Source of the DNA: Roseiconus nitratireducens
GTDB taxonomy: Bacteria > Planctomycetota > Planctomycetia > Pirellulales > Pirellulaceae
Assembly: GCF_008629675.1 (NCBI RefSeq)
Contig: NZ_VWOX01000001.1
Coordinates: forward strand, 124,001-188,000
Direction: 5' to 3'
DNA length: 64,000 nt
Shown here: one piece after another, positions 9,131-20,075 of the stretch
Layout of the letters: each line of letters begins with the position of its first letter
How positions within the stretch are numbered: the first letter of the stretch is position 1
Notes under the pieces: generated by a model
Told to the model about the DNA's origin: nothing
What the model saw: the letters and a program-made list of their open reading frames with translations, nothing else
Database searches by the model: none
Program-made: the position numbers and the translations under genes

Positions 9131-10495
9131 CTACCGAATCAGGTACATCAGCGGGAACAGATAGATCCAAATCAAGTCGACCAAGTGCCAGTACAGACCG
9201 ACATAATCGACGGGGCCAAAATAGTTGCGGTTGAAATCCTGGCGGATCGCCCGGACCAGCAACCAAATCAACACGCCCACGCCGGCCAAAATGTGAATCG
9301 CGTGCACGCCGGTCATGCAGTAGTAAATGCTAAAGAACACGCCGGCACGACTGGGGCGGAGCACGTTGTCGTCGGTCGAAGCGATGGTGGCACTGCTGTC
9401 ATCGGTGCGGTCGTAAGTGATCGCTCCTTCGGACAATTGTGACTGCGCCCGTCGGGCGGACAGTTCGTCCTGCAAACCGGTGTTGGTCGCGTCGGAGGCG
9501 AGCCGTTCCAGTACGACCAGATCGTCGCTTTCGTCTCGCATCATCGAACCCGGGTCCTGAAGGACGACCGGTTGAGGGTCCGTCGATTCGACCTCCGCAA
9601 CGTCGGCGGCTTCCGGATCCGTCGCGTCGCCCTGCTGACCTTCGCCGTGTTCTGCCTCACTGTCCTCGGTGTCACTGTGCTCGGCGTCGCCGTGCTCGGC
9701 ATCACCGTGCTCGGCATCACCATGCTCCGCGTCACCATGCTCCGCGCCACTGTGTTCACCATGCTCGGCATCGCCATGGACGGCGGCGACATGATCGGAA
9801 CCATGATGCTCCGGGGTCTCACCACTTTCCAAGATCATGCCCAGCCCGACACCGCCGAAGAAGCTGAGGCAAACGAAGACCAGCGGTTTTGCGACGGCAA
9901 CCTGGAACTTGGCGTCCCGGATGAAGGCAACGACCAGCCAGATCACGACGCCAATCGTGGCGACCGCAAACGGGGCACAAATGTAAGCCAAGTAATTGGG
10001 GCCACCTTCCGGGTGCGGATTGGCCGGGTCGTAGGTGAACAGACCGGCCGGCAGCAAACCGAGATGCCACTTGTGTGAGTACTCGATCGCTTTGACGCCC
10101 AAGAAGACCATCGCACAGCACAGTGTCGTTGCCAGCAGCGATGCCAACTTCTTGTGCTCCTCCAATTGAGCACAACGGACGGCCCACGCCATCGTGAACG
10201 AGCTGAACAGCAGCACGCCGGTGTTGATCGCACCCAACTTCGTGTTCAGGAATTGGCTGCAGCCTTCGAACACCTCGGGGCGCCATGCCCGGAAGATCGC
10301 ATAGGCACAGAACATCCCACTGAAGAACAGGATTTCCGTCACCAGAAACAACCACATGCCCAGCTTGCCGCTGTCAAACTGCTGCTCCGGCGTGTCGAAG
10401 TGGTGGGCCAGGTAGGACGGGTGGTCATGATCATGGGAATCATGCCCCTCATGCACGTGGACGTCCGATGTGTGCCCTGCGTCGGTGGTAGCCAT
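9131..10495 (-). CDS. ctaE: Cytochrome c oxidase subunit III with large acidic/His-rich insertion
   Basis: Heme-copper oxidase subunit III, about 454 residues from the ATG giving 'MATTDAGHTSDVHVHEGHD', roughly double the usual size of about 200. A His-rich N-terminal segment precedes helices such as 'KLGMWLFLVTEILFFSGMFC' (the family signature) and 'GVLLFSSFTMAWAVRCAQLE'. After 'VFVCLSFFGGVGLGMIL' comes an insertion of about 150 residues that opens with tandem 'AEHGD' units and continues as a charged linker. The protein then resumes with 'FFSIYYCMTGVHAIHILAG' and 'VDYVGLYWHLVDLIWIYLFP', both canonical subunit III helices. The insertion would lie at a membrane face between helices. A TTG five codons upstream is an alternative start. 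Confidence 0.9.
   Translation of the reverse strand: MATTDAGHTSDVHVHEGHDSHDHDHPSYLAHHFDTPEQQFDSGKLGMWLFLVTEILFFSGMFCAYAIFRAWRPEVFEGCSQFLNTKLGAINTGVLLFSSFTMAWAVRCAQLEEHKKLASLLATTLCCAMVFLGVKAIEYSHKWHLGLLPAGLFTYDPANPHPEGGPNYLAYICAPFAVATIGVVIWLVVAFIRDAKFQVAVAKPLVFVCLSFFGGVGLGMILESGETPEHHGSDHVAAVHGDAEHGEHSGAEHGDAEHGDAEHGDAEHGDAEHSDTEDSEAEHGEGQQGDATDPEAADVAEVESTDPQPVVLQDPGSMMRDESDDLVVLERLASDATNTGLQDELSARRAQSQLSEGAITYDRTDDSSATIASTDDNVLRPSRAGVFFSIYYCMTGVHAIHILAGVGVLIWLLVRAIRQDFNRNYFGPVDYVGLYWHLVDLIWIYLFPLMYLIR
9660..9790. repeat. Imperfect short tandem repeats encoding Ala-Glu-His-Gly-Asp units
   Basis: A run of about 12-15-bp imperfect repeats with the core GTGCTCGGCATCACC and variants, inside the subunit III gene. 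It encodes successive 'AEHGD' peptides on the minus strand. The repeat explains the size of the insertion in this oxidase subunit and suggests growth by slippage. Confidence 0.75.
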
Positions 10496-10613
10496 GAATG
10501 GGTCGAGCAAGCGAAAGGAAAGTGGATTGGAAAGGATCGTTTCATCTCGCGGCGGTGCTCGTCATGCTCTCAAGCGTTTGACGATCGACCCGGCCGAGAT
10601 GGCGAGGAATAAA

Positions 10614-12389
<1,776 letters not shown>

Positions 12390-12550
12390 CGGTTACCTCG
12401 ATCTTCACGTCGTTGGCGGCTGGTCCGTTGAGACCGGCTTTGGCGAAGTGTCGTTGTGATTTCTGCTGATGATTGGTTGGGGCGTGGGGTGCTTCGCAAT
12501 TCTTGTGTCCGCGGCGGTCCGAAGCGGGTCCGCCGCGTCGCGGCGGTGGG

Positions 12551-13765
12551 CTAGGCCGCGTCATCCTGGGTTGCCGGTTCTTCTGCCGGTGCCGAGCCTT
12601 CTCCGTCGGCGGCCGACGTTTCATCGGCGCCTTCCTCCGAATCGCCTTCGGCGGCGGCAACCACCGAGGGATCTCCCAGGCTCTTGATAAATTCGACCAG
12701 GCTGTAAACGTCGTCGTCGCTCAGCTGGCCTTTGTAACTGGGCATCACGGGTTGGTAGCCGGCGGCGACCTTCGCCTTGGGATACAGGATCGATTCGCGG
12801 ACGTAGTTCTCATCGAAGCGAACCGATTCGCCGTCGGCCAGTTGCCGCATCGTCCCAAAGCTTCCCTGATAGGAAGGTCCGACCATGCGGCTGCCGTCCA
12901 GCGAGTGGCAGCTTTTGCAACCGCGTCGCTCATAAAGTTTTTGACCGTAAACGGCCGGCTCTTCGCCTTCGGGGCGGGCACTGTATTTCTTGATCCACGC
13001 TTCCAGCTCTTCGCGGGTCTCGTGGACCACGACAACGGTTTGCATTTCCGAATGGCTGGTCCCACAGTACTCGGTGCAATACAGGTCGTAGAAACGGTAA
13101 CCGTCGGGCGTGAACTGTTCTCGGTCGTAATCCCAGGCGTCACCGGTTTCTTTGTACCGCTGGGTGACGCGATCAAGTTCCTCTTTGGCGACTTTCTCGC
13201 TGGGCCGGGTCGCTTTGAACCACATGTAGTTGTAGCGGCCCGGGACGACGTCCTTCTTCACCCGAAACGCCGGGATGTACAGGCTGTGGATCACGTCATC
13301 GCTGGTCATTGTCAGCTTGGTCGGCTCTCCGACGACGACGTGCAATTCCGGGTGGATCACCCCGTTGCCGTAGTCCATCGCCCAGCTCCACTTCATCGAC
13401 TTGACGCCGATCTCGTAGGCACCTTCCGGGATCGACCGCTGAGACAGGTAGCCGCGGGCGCCGAAAAAGAACATCACGACCAGCAGGAACGACGGGCCGA
13501 TCGACCACACCAGTTCGATCGTCGTGTTGTGGTCTTTCTGGCTCTCGGCCGGCAAGCCTTTGTCCTTCTTGTATTTCCACGCGAAGCCAAACAGGGCCAC
13601 GATGATCGGAATGAAGAACAGCAGGCAAACGATCGAGATGAAGTAGAAAACCCAATCGATGTCCGCAGAGAACGTCGAAGCGGACTCCGGAAAGAACGCG
13701 AAGTCGTTTGTGTAGTCGCCTAACAGAGACATCGTCGCGGGGGCCATTGGTGTCACGGGATTCAT
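12551..13765 (-). CDS. ctaC: Cytochrome c oxidase subunit II fused to cytochrome c (caa3 subunit II)
   Basis: Electron-entry subunit of caa3 oxidase, about 404 residues. Two N-terminal helices (around 'WVFYFISIVCLLFFIPIIVA' and 'GPSFLLVVMFFFGARGYL') anchor a cupredoxin domain whose CuA ligands are visible in 'LYCTEYCGTSHSEM' (two Cys, Glu, His, Met) with the earlier His in 'DDVIHSLYIPAF'. The C-terminal part is a fused class I cytochrome c with the heme motif 'CKSCHS' after 'GQKLYERRG', followed by an Ala/Glu-rich tail. The start 'MNPVTPMAP' is chosen over the frame's first codon at 13891, which overlaps the SCO gene; two further in-frame Met codons follow within 11 residues, so the exact start is uncertain. 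Confidence 0.93.
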   Translation of the reverse strand: MNPVTPMAPATMSLLGDYTNDFAFFPESASTFSADIDWVFYFISIVCLLFFIPIIVALFGFAWKYKKDKGLPAESQKDHNTTIELVWSIGPSFLLVVMFFFGARGYLSQRSIPEGAYEIGVKSMKWSWAMDYGNGVIHPELHVVVGEPTKLTMTSDDVIHSLYIPAFRVKKDVVPGRYNYMWFKATRPSEKVAKEELDRVTQRYKETGDAWDYDREQFTPDGYRFYDLYCTEYCGTSHSEMQTVVVVHETREELEAWIKKYSARPEGEEPAVYGQKLYERRGCKSCHSLDGSRMVGPSYQGSFGTMRQLADGESVRFDENYVRESILYPKAKVAAGYQPVMPSYKGQLSDDDVYSLVEFIKSLGDPSVVAAAEGDSEEGADETSAADGEGSAPAEEPATQDDAA

Positions 13766-13859
13766 GGTTTGCGAAGGGTGGCCGAGCGAGTCGGCGATTC
13801 TTGCGGTGGTTCGGTCGGCGGCAGCCGGCCCGTTCCAACACGTGTATGTCTGGGTGGAA

Positions 13860-14807
13860 TTAGGAAGCCGGCGGTTCGGTCGGTGGTTCATCCGTGGGGG
13901 TGTCGCCGGCGGGAACCGGAGTGTCGGTCGCGTCGGGATCCCCGCTGCTTCCCGGCCCGCCTTTGCGTCCGGCCCAGTAGGGAACCAAGGCGGCCAGCAT
14001 CGCTCCGATGAACCCCAGCCCGCACAATCGCATGATTCGCCATGCGTGCGGTGTGTAGGAATTCGAGTCCGGATCGTAGCTGTAGCACCACAGGATGAAC
14101 TGATCGACGGTGGATCCCACGTTGCCCTCGCCGGCTTCCACGATGGCCAGTTTCAACTGGTCGGGTGGGAAGTCGATCGACAGCGAGTACCGCGTGATCA
14201 CACCGGTCGGCGACACGAATGCCAGCATCGCGGGGTGGTTGTACTGTTTGTTGGCTGAGTCGTAGCGGTAGCGAAAGCCCAACGTATCAGTCAGCCGGGT
14301 GATGATCGGTTGCTTCGCCGTGGCGAACGTCCAACCCTGTGCCGCGCCGGGTTGGTTCGGCAAGTCAGCGAGGTATTTCTGTTTGGTTTCAGCCGCCCGT
14401 TGCGTCGACTCCTGGGGATCAATGCTGACGGTCAGCACCTGAAAGTCTTCGCCCAGTTTCAAATCCAGTTCATTCAGCGATTCAGTCAGCTTGTTCAATT
14501 GCACGCTGCACAGCATGGGGCAGTTGCTGTAGTTCAACGTGACGATCGTGGGCAGCTTGCCGTTGAACACGTAGCCGGTCTTGATCGGCCGACCCTCGGA
14601 GTCGGTCAACGGAAGGTTGGTTGGGATCGAGTCGCCCAGATTTTGTTCCACCGTGATCCCCTGTGCCTCGCGCGGCAGCCCGTTATTCAGGCTGACGTCG
14701 GCACCCGCACCGGTCGCGGTTTGGGCCGCGGCAGGGTCGGCCCCGACAACCGCCAGCACCAGGACCGTCACCGACAGCGCGGCAACGCGCAGCGAGTCAC
14801 GGGTCAT
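13860..14807 (-). CDS. SCO1/SenC-family copper chaperone with C-terminal membrane anchor
   Basis: A thioredoxin-fold protein that delivers copper to the CuA site of oxidase subunit II or reduces its cysteines. About 315 residues from 'MTRDSLRV', with a signal peptide ending in 'DPAAAQ'. The copper-binding C-x3-C is 'CPMLC' after 'PTIVTLNYSN', and the third ligand His is in 'YNHPAMLAFVSPTG'. A C-terminal helix 'LCGLGFIGAMLAALVPYWAG' followed by a proline/threonine-rich tail gives an extra membrane anchor, often seen in planctomycete members. The gene directly precedes ctaC, whose product is the expected client. An alternative ATG at 14864 overlaps the upstream gene by about 30 bp and has AGAAGAG almost touching it. 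Confidence 0.9.
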   Translation of the reverse strand: MTRDSLRVAALSVTVLVLAVVGADPAAAQTATGAGADVSLNNGLPREAQGITVEQNLGDSIPTNLPLTDSEGRPIKTGYVFNGKLPTIVTLNYSNCPMLCSVQLNKLTESLNELDLKLGEDFQVLTVSIDPQESTQRAAETKQKYLADLPNQPGAAQGWTFATAKQPIITRLTDTLGFRYRYDSANKQYNHPAMLAFVSPTGVITRYSLSIDFPPDQLKLAIVEAGEGNVGSTVDQFILWCYSYDPDSNSYTPHAWRIMRLCGLGFIGAMLAALVPYWAGRKGGPGSSGDPDATDTPVPAGDTPTDEPPTEPPAS

Positions 14808-14832
14808 TGTGCGGCGCTCGGCGACGCGGTTC

Positions 14833-15162
14833 TCAGGTTTCGTCTTGTTCCGCTGGAACATCATTCTCTTCTTTTGAATCGGATTGATTCTCCTTGACGA
14901 CCAATTCCATCGCTTTCTCGATCGGAATCGTCACGTTGCCGTTCGCCGGGTCGACGCCGTATTGCGACACGCTGTCGGACTGTTCCACCAAGATGTTGTT
15001 TTGCCGCTGGTAACTGCTGTCGGCCTGCAGCTGGACCTGATGCCCTTGGACCAGCAGGTGGTACACGTACTGAACCGCCAAAATCGTGACCACGGTCACG
15101 AGGACCGAGGCGATTCCGATCGTAAAAATCTGTTTTGTGTCCAGATCGTCGTATTTTGCCAT
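14833..15162 (-). CDS. Small single-helix membrane protein in the ACIII/caa3 cluster
   Basis: A 109-residue protein with one helix ('IFTIGIASVLVTVVTILAVQ') after the short cytoplasmic start 'MAKYDDLDTKQ', then a polar domain of about 70 residues ending in an acidic tail. The stretch 'NGNVTIPIEKAMELVVKEN' is notable because it resembles the short 'V.IPI..AM..V' motif of small proteins encoded beside alternative complex III genes in other bacteria. It is placed between actF and the SCO gene, co-directional, and overlaps the longer start option of the SCO gene. It is probably an accessory or assembly subunit of the respiratory supercomplex, on context only. Confidence 0.75.
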   Translation of the reverse strand: MAKYDDLDTKQIFTIGIASVLVTVVTILAVQYVYHLLVQGHQVQLQADSSYQRQNNILVEQSDSVSQYGVDPANGNVTIPIEKAMELVVKENQSDSKEENDVPAEQDET

Positions 15163-15292
15163 GTTCTTGACTTCGTTGATTTTACCGAGCGAGGCTGGTT
15201 ACGGAGGCGAAAAACGCAGTGCTGCGACGTGCTGTCCGCCGCGGCTGCCGATCCGGCCGGCCCGGCGAAGCTCGCGAACGCTTCGCAAGGGA

Positions 15293-16594
15293 TTAAATGT
15301 TTTCAAATACAATGGATTCCATCAGTCGCGGATCACGCACCGGGGCGACTCGGTTGCCCCCCGCCACCCGCAGGATCAAGCCCAGTACCAGTGATCCCAT
15401 CCCGACCACGCACAACACGCTGGCCAGCACACCCAGCACCCCTCCGGCGGTCGGCACGACTTCGTGACCCAGGGCCCGCGCTTCCGGCATGATGATCCAG
15501 TAGATGTCGACGAAGTGCATCACCAGGATGTAGGCCGCCCAACAGGCCAGCAGCCCCGGCCGGCGACGCACGTGGCGGCTCATCGTTCCCACGAAGGGAA
15601 GCATCCAGTGCAGGAAGATCAGGGCCAATGACAGGTATCCGAAGATGCCCCGCTGGCGGCTGAAAAACCATTCCGTTTCTTCAGGGATGTTGCCGTACCA
15701 AATCAGCAGGTACTGGCTGAACGAAATGTACGTCCAGAAAAACACGAACCCGAAGATGTACTTGCCCAGGTCATGGTAATGCTCCACCGTGACTTCCTGC
15801 CGGAGAGCTCCGGCGCGTTGCAGCAGGTAGGTCGCCAGGGTGATCGCGCAGTGGGCGGCCAGAATTCCGCCGGCAAAGATGTACACGCCGAACATCGTGG
15901 AAAACCACATCGGCGCCAGACTCATGCCCCAGTCAAAGGCGGCAAAGGTCAGGCTGAGCGAAAACAGCATCACGCACGGGCCGGCCCAGTACTGCATGCG
16001 GTCGGTCGCCGCCCGCTCGCCGGTTTCGTCCTGGCCGGTGCTTCCCCGCCAGTAAAAGAGCGCCATTGCGATCCAGATGCCGAAATAGATCACAGCGCGG
16101 ATGACGAAGAACGGTCCGTTGAGAAACGATTTCTTGGTGTTCCACATCGATTCGTCCAGGTGCAGTCGTTCCGCAAAATCGGGAATCGTCCACACGTACA
16201 GAGAACCTTCGAAGAACAGCGAGAACACGATCGGGATGAACAGGATCGCCATCGGAATGACCATGATCATCATGAACTCGGCGACCCGTCGAACCACGAC
16301 GCTCCATCCGGCGCGGACCAAGTGCTGAATCAGCACGAAGAACAGCGAGCCAAGCACGATCGTCAGCACGTACATGAACGCGGTCAGGTACGCCGAAAAA
16401 CCGAATCGCGGCATCACGTTGCTGCCCTGATCGAGAGCCCCGCCGCTACCGACGAGAAACGCCAGGCCGACGCCGACCACCAGGGCGAACAGGCCTCCGC
16501 TCATCAGCGGCAGTTGTAAACTGGCCAGCGAAGCGGGGAGCTGAAAGGCCGGGTCGTCGGCGGGTTTGACAACGGGAGCGGCGTGTTCTGACAT
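15293..16594 (-). CDS. actF: Alternative complex III subunit ActF (quinol:cytochrome c oxidoreductase membrane subunit)
   Basis: A 433-residue integral membrane protein of the NrfD/ActF type with about ten helices. It forms part of the membrane arm of alternative complex III, which oxidises menaquinol and passes electrons to cytochrome c or directly to caa3 oxidase. Recognisable segments include 'LPLMSGGLFALVVGVGLAFL', 'FMYVLTIVLGSLFFVLIQH', 'WSVVVRRVAEFMMIMVIPMA' and 'YISFSQYLLIWYGNIPEETE', the last typical of ActF. It is the last of the act genes, 146 bp downstream of the actDE fusion. ActC and ActF are homologous; gene order and the E-T-E-W segment favour ActF. Confidence 0.9.
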   Translation of the reverse strand: MSEHAAPVVKPADDPAFQLPASLASLQLPLMSGGLFALVVGVGLAFLVGSGGALDQGSNVMPRFGFSAYLTAFMYVLTIVLGSLFFVLIQHLVRAGWSVVVRRVAEFMMIMVIPMAILFIPIVFSLFFEGSLYVWTIPDFAERLHLDESMWNTKKSFLNGPFFVIRAVIYFGIWIAMALFYWRGSTGQDETGERAATDRMQYWAGPCVMLFSLSLTFAAFDWGMSLAPMWFSTMFGVYIFAGGILAAHCAITLATYLLQRAGALRQEVTVEHYHDLGKYIFGFVFFWTYISFSQYLLIWYGNIPEETEWFFSRQRGIFGYLSLALIFLHWMLPFVGTMSRHVRRRPGLLACWAAYILVMHFVDIYWIIMPEARALGHEVVPTAGGVLGVLASVLCVVGMGSLVLGLILRVAGGNRVAPVRDPRLMESIVFENI

Positions 16595-16740
16595 GGTCGA
16601 ATTGATGCGGGAATGACTTTCAGGCGAGCGAGGTTTCCCAGGGCTGGCCGGTTTGCGAGCCGGACGGCCGTTTCAAGGGAGTTCGCGGTGTTTGGTTTTC
16701 ACGGCGGCTCACACACCGCCGATCGGATGAATGATCAGAC

Positions 16741-18480
16741 TCAACTACTTTTCTTTTCACGTTCGGCGGCGGCCTTCGCAGCCTCTTCAGCCTGGCGTTC
16801 CAGTTCGGCTTTGACCTGCGTGACCTCGCGTTCGATTTCTTCCCGTCGAGATTCGGGAACCATTTCCATCGAAGCATTCTGGCTCATCTGCAACGCGCGG
16901 ACGTAGGACACGATGGCCCAACGATCGCGGAGTTGAATTTGCGAGGCGTAGCCGGGCATTTTGCGGATCCCGTTGCTGATGGTTGAAAACAGCTTGCCGT
17001 CGGGATACTGGTCGGCGTACAGCGTTTCCTGGTGCAACGAAGCGGGCGGGACCCAGGTGTCGAAGCCTTTGGCCTGGGCACGACGGTTGACCAGCCCGTT
17101 TCCGCGGCCGTCCATGCCGTGGCAGACGCTGCAATAGATCCCGAACTGCTTTTTGCCGGCGGCCAGCAAGTCGGCGTCAATCGTCAGCGGGTTTTGCTTC
17201 AGCCACGGGGTGGTTTCCATCACGCTCGGCTGCGATGCGTTGCCGGTGGCTTGCGGGGACGACTCCGATGGGGTCGGCTCCTCGGCGGCCTTGTCTTCCG
17301 CGGGCTTCTCCTCGGCGGGTGGGTTTTCCGCAGGCTCTTCTTTGCCGGGTTCATCCTCGGCAGACTTCTCTGCAGCGGGTTGATCGTCGGCGGGCTTTTC
17401 CTCGGCGGGTTTGTCTTCCGCAGGCTTGTCCTCTGCCGAAGCGTCGTCGGCGGAATCCTGCTGGGCCGGTTGTTCGTCTGACGAACCTTCCTCGGCCGCG
17501 TCGGCATCGGCTTCATCAGCCGGCGGGTCCTGCTCGCTGACCTCCGCCACTTCTTCGGCTTTGGCCTGTTCGTCGCCTTGCAGGTAAGCGCGTACCAGCC
17601 GTTCCGCCCGGGGCGCATTTTGCTGGGCAAGTTCTTCGACATTGATTCCGGTCATCATGTCCAACGACTCGGAAAGTTGCCCGCGGGCCACCGTTCCCGG
17701 CACGTCGGGACGCATGGCCCGGTTGTCGTAAAACAGACTGGTGACCTGTTGCGCGTCTTTGGCGGGCGAAAAGTCCATGTCAAAGAAGACGTGGAATCGC
17801 GGGCGAGAACTGTTGGTGACCCGCATGGTCAGGATGCACAGCAGCGGCACGATCGAGAACGCCACCATCAATCCCCAAACCAGAAACACCGGTTTGGGCA
17901 CTTCCTTGGGCGAATCGTCCTCGACGACTTCGTTGATGTACCCGCTGCCGGTCTCGGTCAGCAGATTGCGGACGCCGTCGGCATCGTAGCGCTCGTCCTT
18001 GGCATCGATGTACAGGAAAAAGCGGTCATCGGTTGCTCGGTCGAAACGCGGGTCGGTGAACATCGGGTTGCTGAATTTCGGCAACCCGTTCAACGCCCAC
18101 ATGCCGAAGAACGCGCCGAACGACGCCAGCAGAATTGTCAGCTCGAAGGCCACCGGCATGAACGCGGGCAACGAAATGAACGGCTTGCCTGAGATGATGT
18201 ACTTGTAGTCGATGCCGTTCATCCAGATCTGCATCGACAGTGCGATCAGCGTCCCGCTGAGCCCTCCGGCCAGTGCGATCCAGGGCAGCACCGTCGGCTT
18301 GATGCCCAAAGCCCGATCGATGCCGTGCACCGGAAACGGCGTGTAGGCATCGGTCTTTGTGTAGCCGGCGTCACGCACCCGTCGGCAGGCGTCCAGCAGC
18401 GAATCGACCGAAGTGAATTCGGCCATGATTCCGTGAACGATTCTTTCTGTTTTCGTTTCCGACATAGTCTTTTGATCCAT
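16741..18480 (-). CDS. Fused alternative complex III subunits ActD and ActE (DUF3341 plus cytochrome c)
   Basis: About 579 residues that join two proteins usually encoded separately. Residues 1 to about 190 are ActD: 'IVHGIMAEFTSVDSLLDACR', the DUF3341 core 'TPFPVHGIDRALG', two helices ('VLPWIALAGGLSGTLIALSM', 'FELTILLASFGAFFGMWAL') and 'FSNPMFTDPRFDRATDDRFF'. A further helix follows ('VFLVWGLMVAFSIVPLLCIL') and then the ActE part with P-R-F-H-V-F-F-D-M-D. A long Pro-Ala-Glu-Lys linker made of repeated five-residue units precedes the C-terminal cytochrome c with one heme site 'CSVCHG'. The start 'MDQKTMSETK' is preferred; the second Met is also possible. It lies between actC and actF. Confidence 0.88.
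   Translation of the reverse strand: MDQKTMSETKTERIVHGIMAEFTSVDSLLDACRRVRDAGYTKTDAYTPFPVHGIDRALGIKPTVLPWIALAGGLSGTLIALSMQIWMNGIDYKYIISGKPFISLPAFMPVAFELTILLASFGAFFGMWALNGLPKFSNPMFTDPRFDRATDDRFFLYIDAKDERYDADGVRNLLTETGSGYINEVVEDDSPKEVPKPVFLVWGLMVAFSIVPLLCILTMRVTNSSRPRFHVFFDMDFSPAKDAQQVTSLFYDNRAMRPDVPGTVARGQLSESLDMMTGINVEELAQQNAPRAERLVRAYLQGDEQAKAEEVAEVSEQDPPADEADADAAEEGSSDEQPAQQDSADDASAEDKPAEDKPAEEKPADDQPAAEKSAEDEPGKEEPAENPPAEEKPAEDKAAEEPTPSESSPQATGNASQPSVMETTPWLKQNPLTIDADLLAAGKKQFGIYCSVCHGMDGRGNGLVNRRAQAKGFDTWVPPASLHQETLYADQYPDGKLFSTISNGIRKMPGYASQIQLRDRWAIVSYVRALQMSQNASMEMVPESRREEIEREVTQVKAELERQAEEAAKAAAEREKKSS
17235..17520. repeat. Short degenerate tandem repeats encoding a Pro-Ala-Glu-Lys-rich linker
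   Basis: Imperfect 15-bp units, roughly CTCGGCGGGCTTTTC with variants, in the middle of the actDE gene. They encode pentapeptide units such as PAEDK and PAEEK on the minus strand. The linker separates the membrane part from the C-terminal cytochrome c domain and would let the heme domain swing. Confidence 0.7.
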
Positions 18481-18567
18481 CGAAATGAATCGTGAGTGGT
18501 TCTCGTTGAAATGCCCGGCGGACGCGACGTCCCAGCCGAGCATCGGCTGTCTCAGTTCGGGAGGGGG

Positions 18568-19998
18568 TCAGGGGGCTTCCAGCGGTGCTTGGGCCGGAAC
18601 ATGCATGTGGGCCATGTGTTCCTGTTTCGCCAACGTCGCCTTCGTTTCCGACATGTTGATGATCGGCAGCGTCCGCACGAACAGCATGAACAGCGTGAAG
18701 AACAGCCCGAACGATCCGATCAGCATGCCCCAGTCGACCCACGTCGGTGTGAAGTAGGCCCACGCACTCGGCAGGTAGTCGCGGGACAGACTGCTCACCA
18801 CGATCACGAAACGCTCGAACCACATCCCGATGTTCACGAAAATGGAAATCACGACGATGATCCAGGGCGTCGTGCGGAACTTCTTGATCCAGAACAGTTG
18901 GGGGCTGATCACGTTGCAGGTGACCATCGTCCAGTAAGCCCACCAGTACGGTCCGAAGGCGCGGTTGATGAACGCGAACTGCTCGGCCGGAACCTGGCCG
19001 TACCAGGCGATGAAGAACTCGGTCCCGTACGCCAGACCGACGATGGATCCGGTCGCCAGGATGATCTTGCACATGTTTTCCAGGTGCCGGATCGTGATCA
19101 ATTTCTCCAATCCCAACAGGGTTCGCGTGGGCACCATCAGCGTCAGCACCATCGCGAAGCCGCTGAAGACGGCCCCGGCGACGAAGTACGGCGGGAAGAT
19201 GGTGGTGTGCCACCCGGGGACCTGCGAGACCGCGAAGTCAAACGAAACGATCGTATGGACCGACAAAACCAGCGGGGCGGCGAAGGCGGCCAGCAACGCG
19301 TAAGCCTTTTCGTACCGCATCCAGTGCCGCGACGATCCGCTCCAGCCAAGCGACAGAATCCCGTAAGCCATCCGCCGCCATTTGTTCTTGGACCGGTCGC
19401 GGAACGTTGCCAGGTCGGGCACCATGCCCATGTACCAGAACAGCAGTGACACCGTTCCGTAGGTGCTCACCGCGAAAACGTCCCACAGCAGCGGGCTGCG
19501 GAATTGTGGCCACATCCAGAGGTTCAAACTGGGATAGGGTGCCAGCCAGAACGCCAACCAGGCCCGACCGACGTGGATCCCGGGGAAGGTTCCCGCACAG
19601 GCGACGGCGAAAATCGTCATCGCTTCGGCCGCGCGGTTGATGCTGGTTCGCCATTCCTGGCGGAACAGGAACAGAATCGCGCTGATCAGGGTGCCGGCGT
19701 GGCCGATCCCGACCCAAAACACGAAGTTGACGATGGGCCAACCCCAGAAGATGGGCGAGCGGTTTCCCCACACGCCGACGCCGATGTAGAACAGGTACAG
19801 AATCAACAATCCCAACACTTGCAGCAACGCGAACGCGACCAGGAAGCCTGCGATCCAGCCCTTGCTGGGCGGACGTTCGGCGACTTGGCAGACCGCTTCG
19901 GTGATGTCGTGATACGTCGTTTCGCCCAGCACCAGCGGGGCGCGTTCGCCCGGGCGTTCGACGGTGTTATCCAATCCGTTTGGAATGGCAAGTGACAT
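18568..19998 (-). CDS. actC: Alternative complex III subunit ActC (NrfD/PsrC-like membrane subunit)
   Basis: A 476-residue polytopic membrane protein of the NrfD/PsrC family with about ten helices, the main quinol-binding membrane subunit of alternative complex III. Diagnostic stretches include '[20 protein letters not shown]', '[20 protein letters not shown]', '[17 protein letters not shown]' and '[17 protein letters not shown]', all highly typical of ActC. Later helices include '[20 protein letters not shown]' and '[20 protein letters not shown]'. It sits directly between actB (78 bp) and actDE (88 bp), in the standard gene order. No strong Shine-Dalgarno is visible upstream of the ATG. Confidence 0.95.
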   Translation of the reverse strand: MSLAIPNGLDNTVERPGERAPLVLGETTYHDITEAVCQVAERPPSKGWIAGFLVAFALLQVLGLLILYLFYIGVGVWGNRSPIFWGWPIVNFVFWVGIGHAGTLISAILFLFRQEWRTSINRAAEAMTIFAVACAGTFPGIHVGRAWLAFWLAPYPSLNLWMWPQFRSPLLWDVFAVSTYGTVSLLFWYMGMVPDLATFRDRSKNKWRRMAYGILSLGWSGSSRHWMRYEKAYALLAAFAAPLVLSVHTIVSFDFAVSQVPGWHTTIFPPYFVAGAVFSGFAMVLTLMVPTRTLLGLEKLITIRHLENMCKIILATGSIVGLAYGTEFFIAWYGQVPAEQFAFINRAFGPYWWAYWTMVTCNVISPQLFWIKKFRTTPWIIVVISIFVNIGMWFERFVIVVSSLSRDYLPSAWAYFTPTWVDWGMLIGSFGLFFTLFMLFVRTLPIINMSETKATLAKQEHMAHMHVPAQAPLEAP

Positions 19999-20075
19999 GG
20001 TGAAAGTTGGCTGGTTGTGGGAAGTGATCTGATTCGGCGGGGTCGGTAACCGACGGGGCGAAGTGCCCCGTGGTG

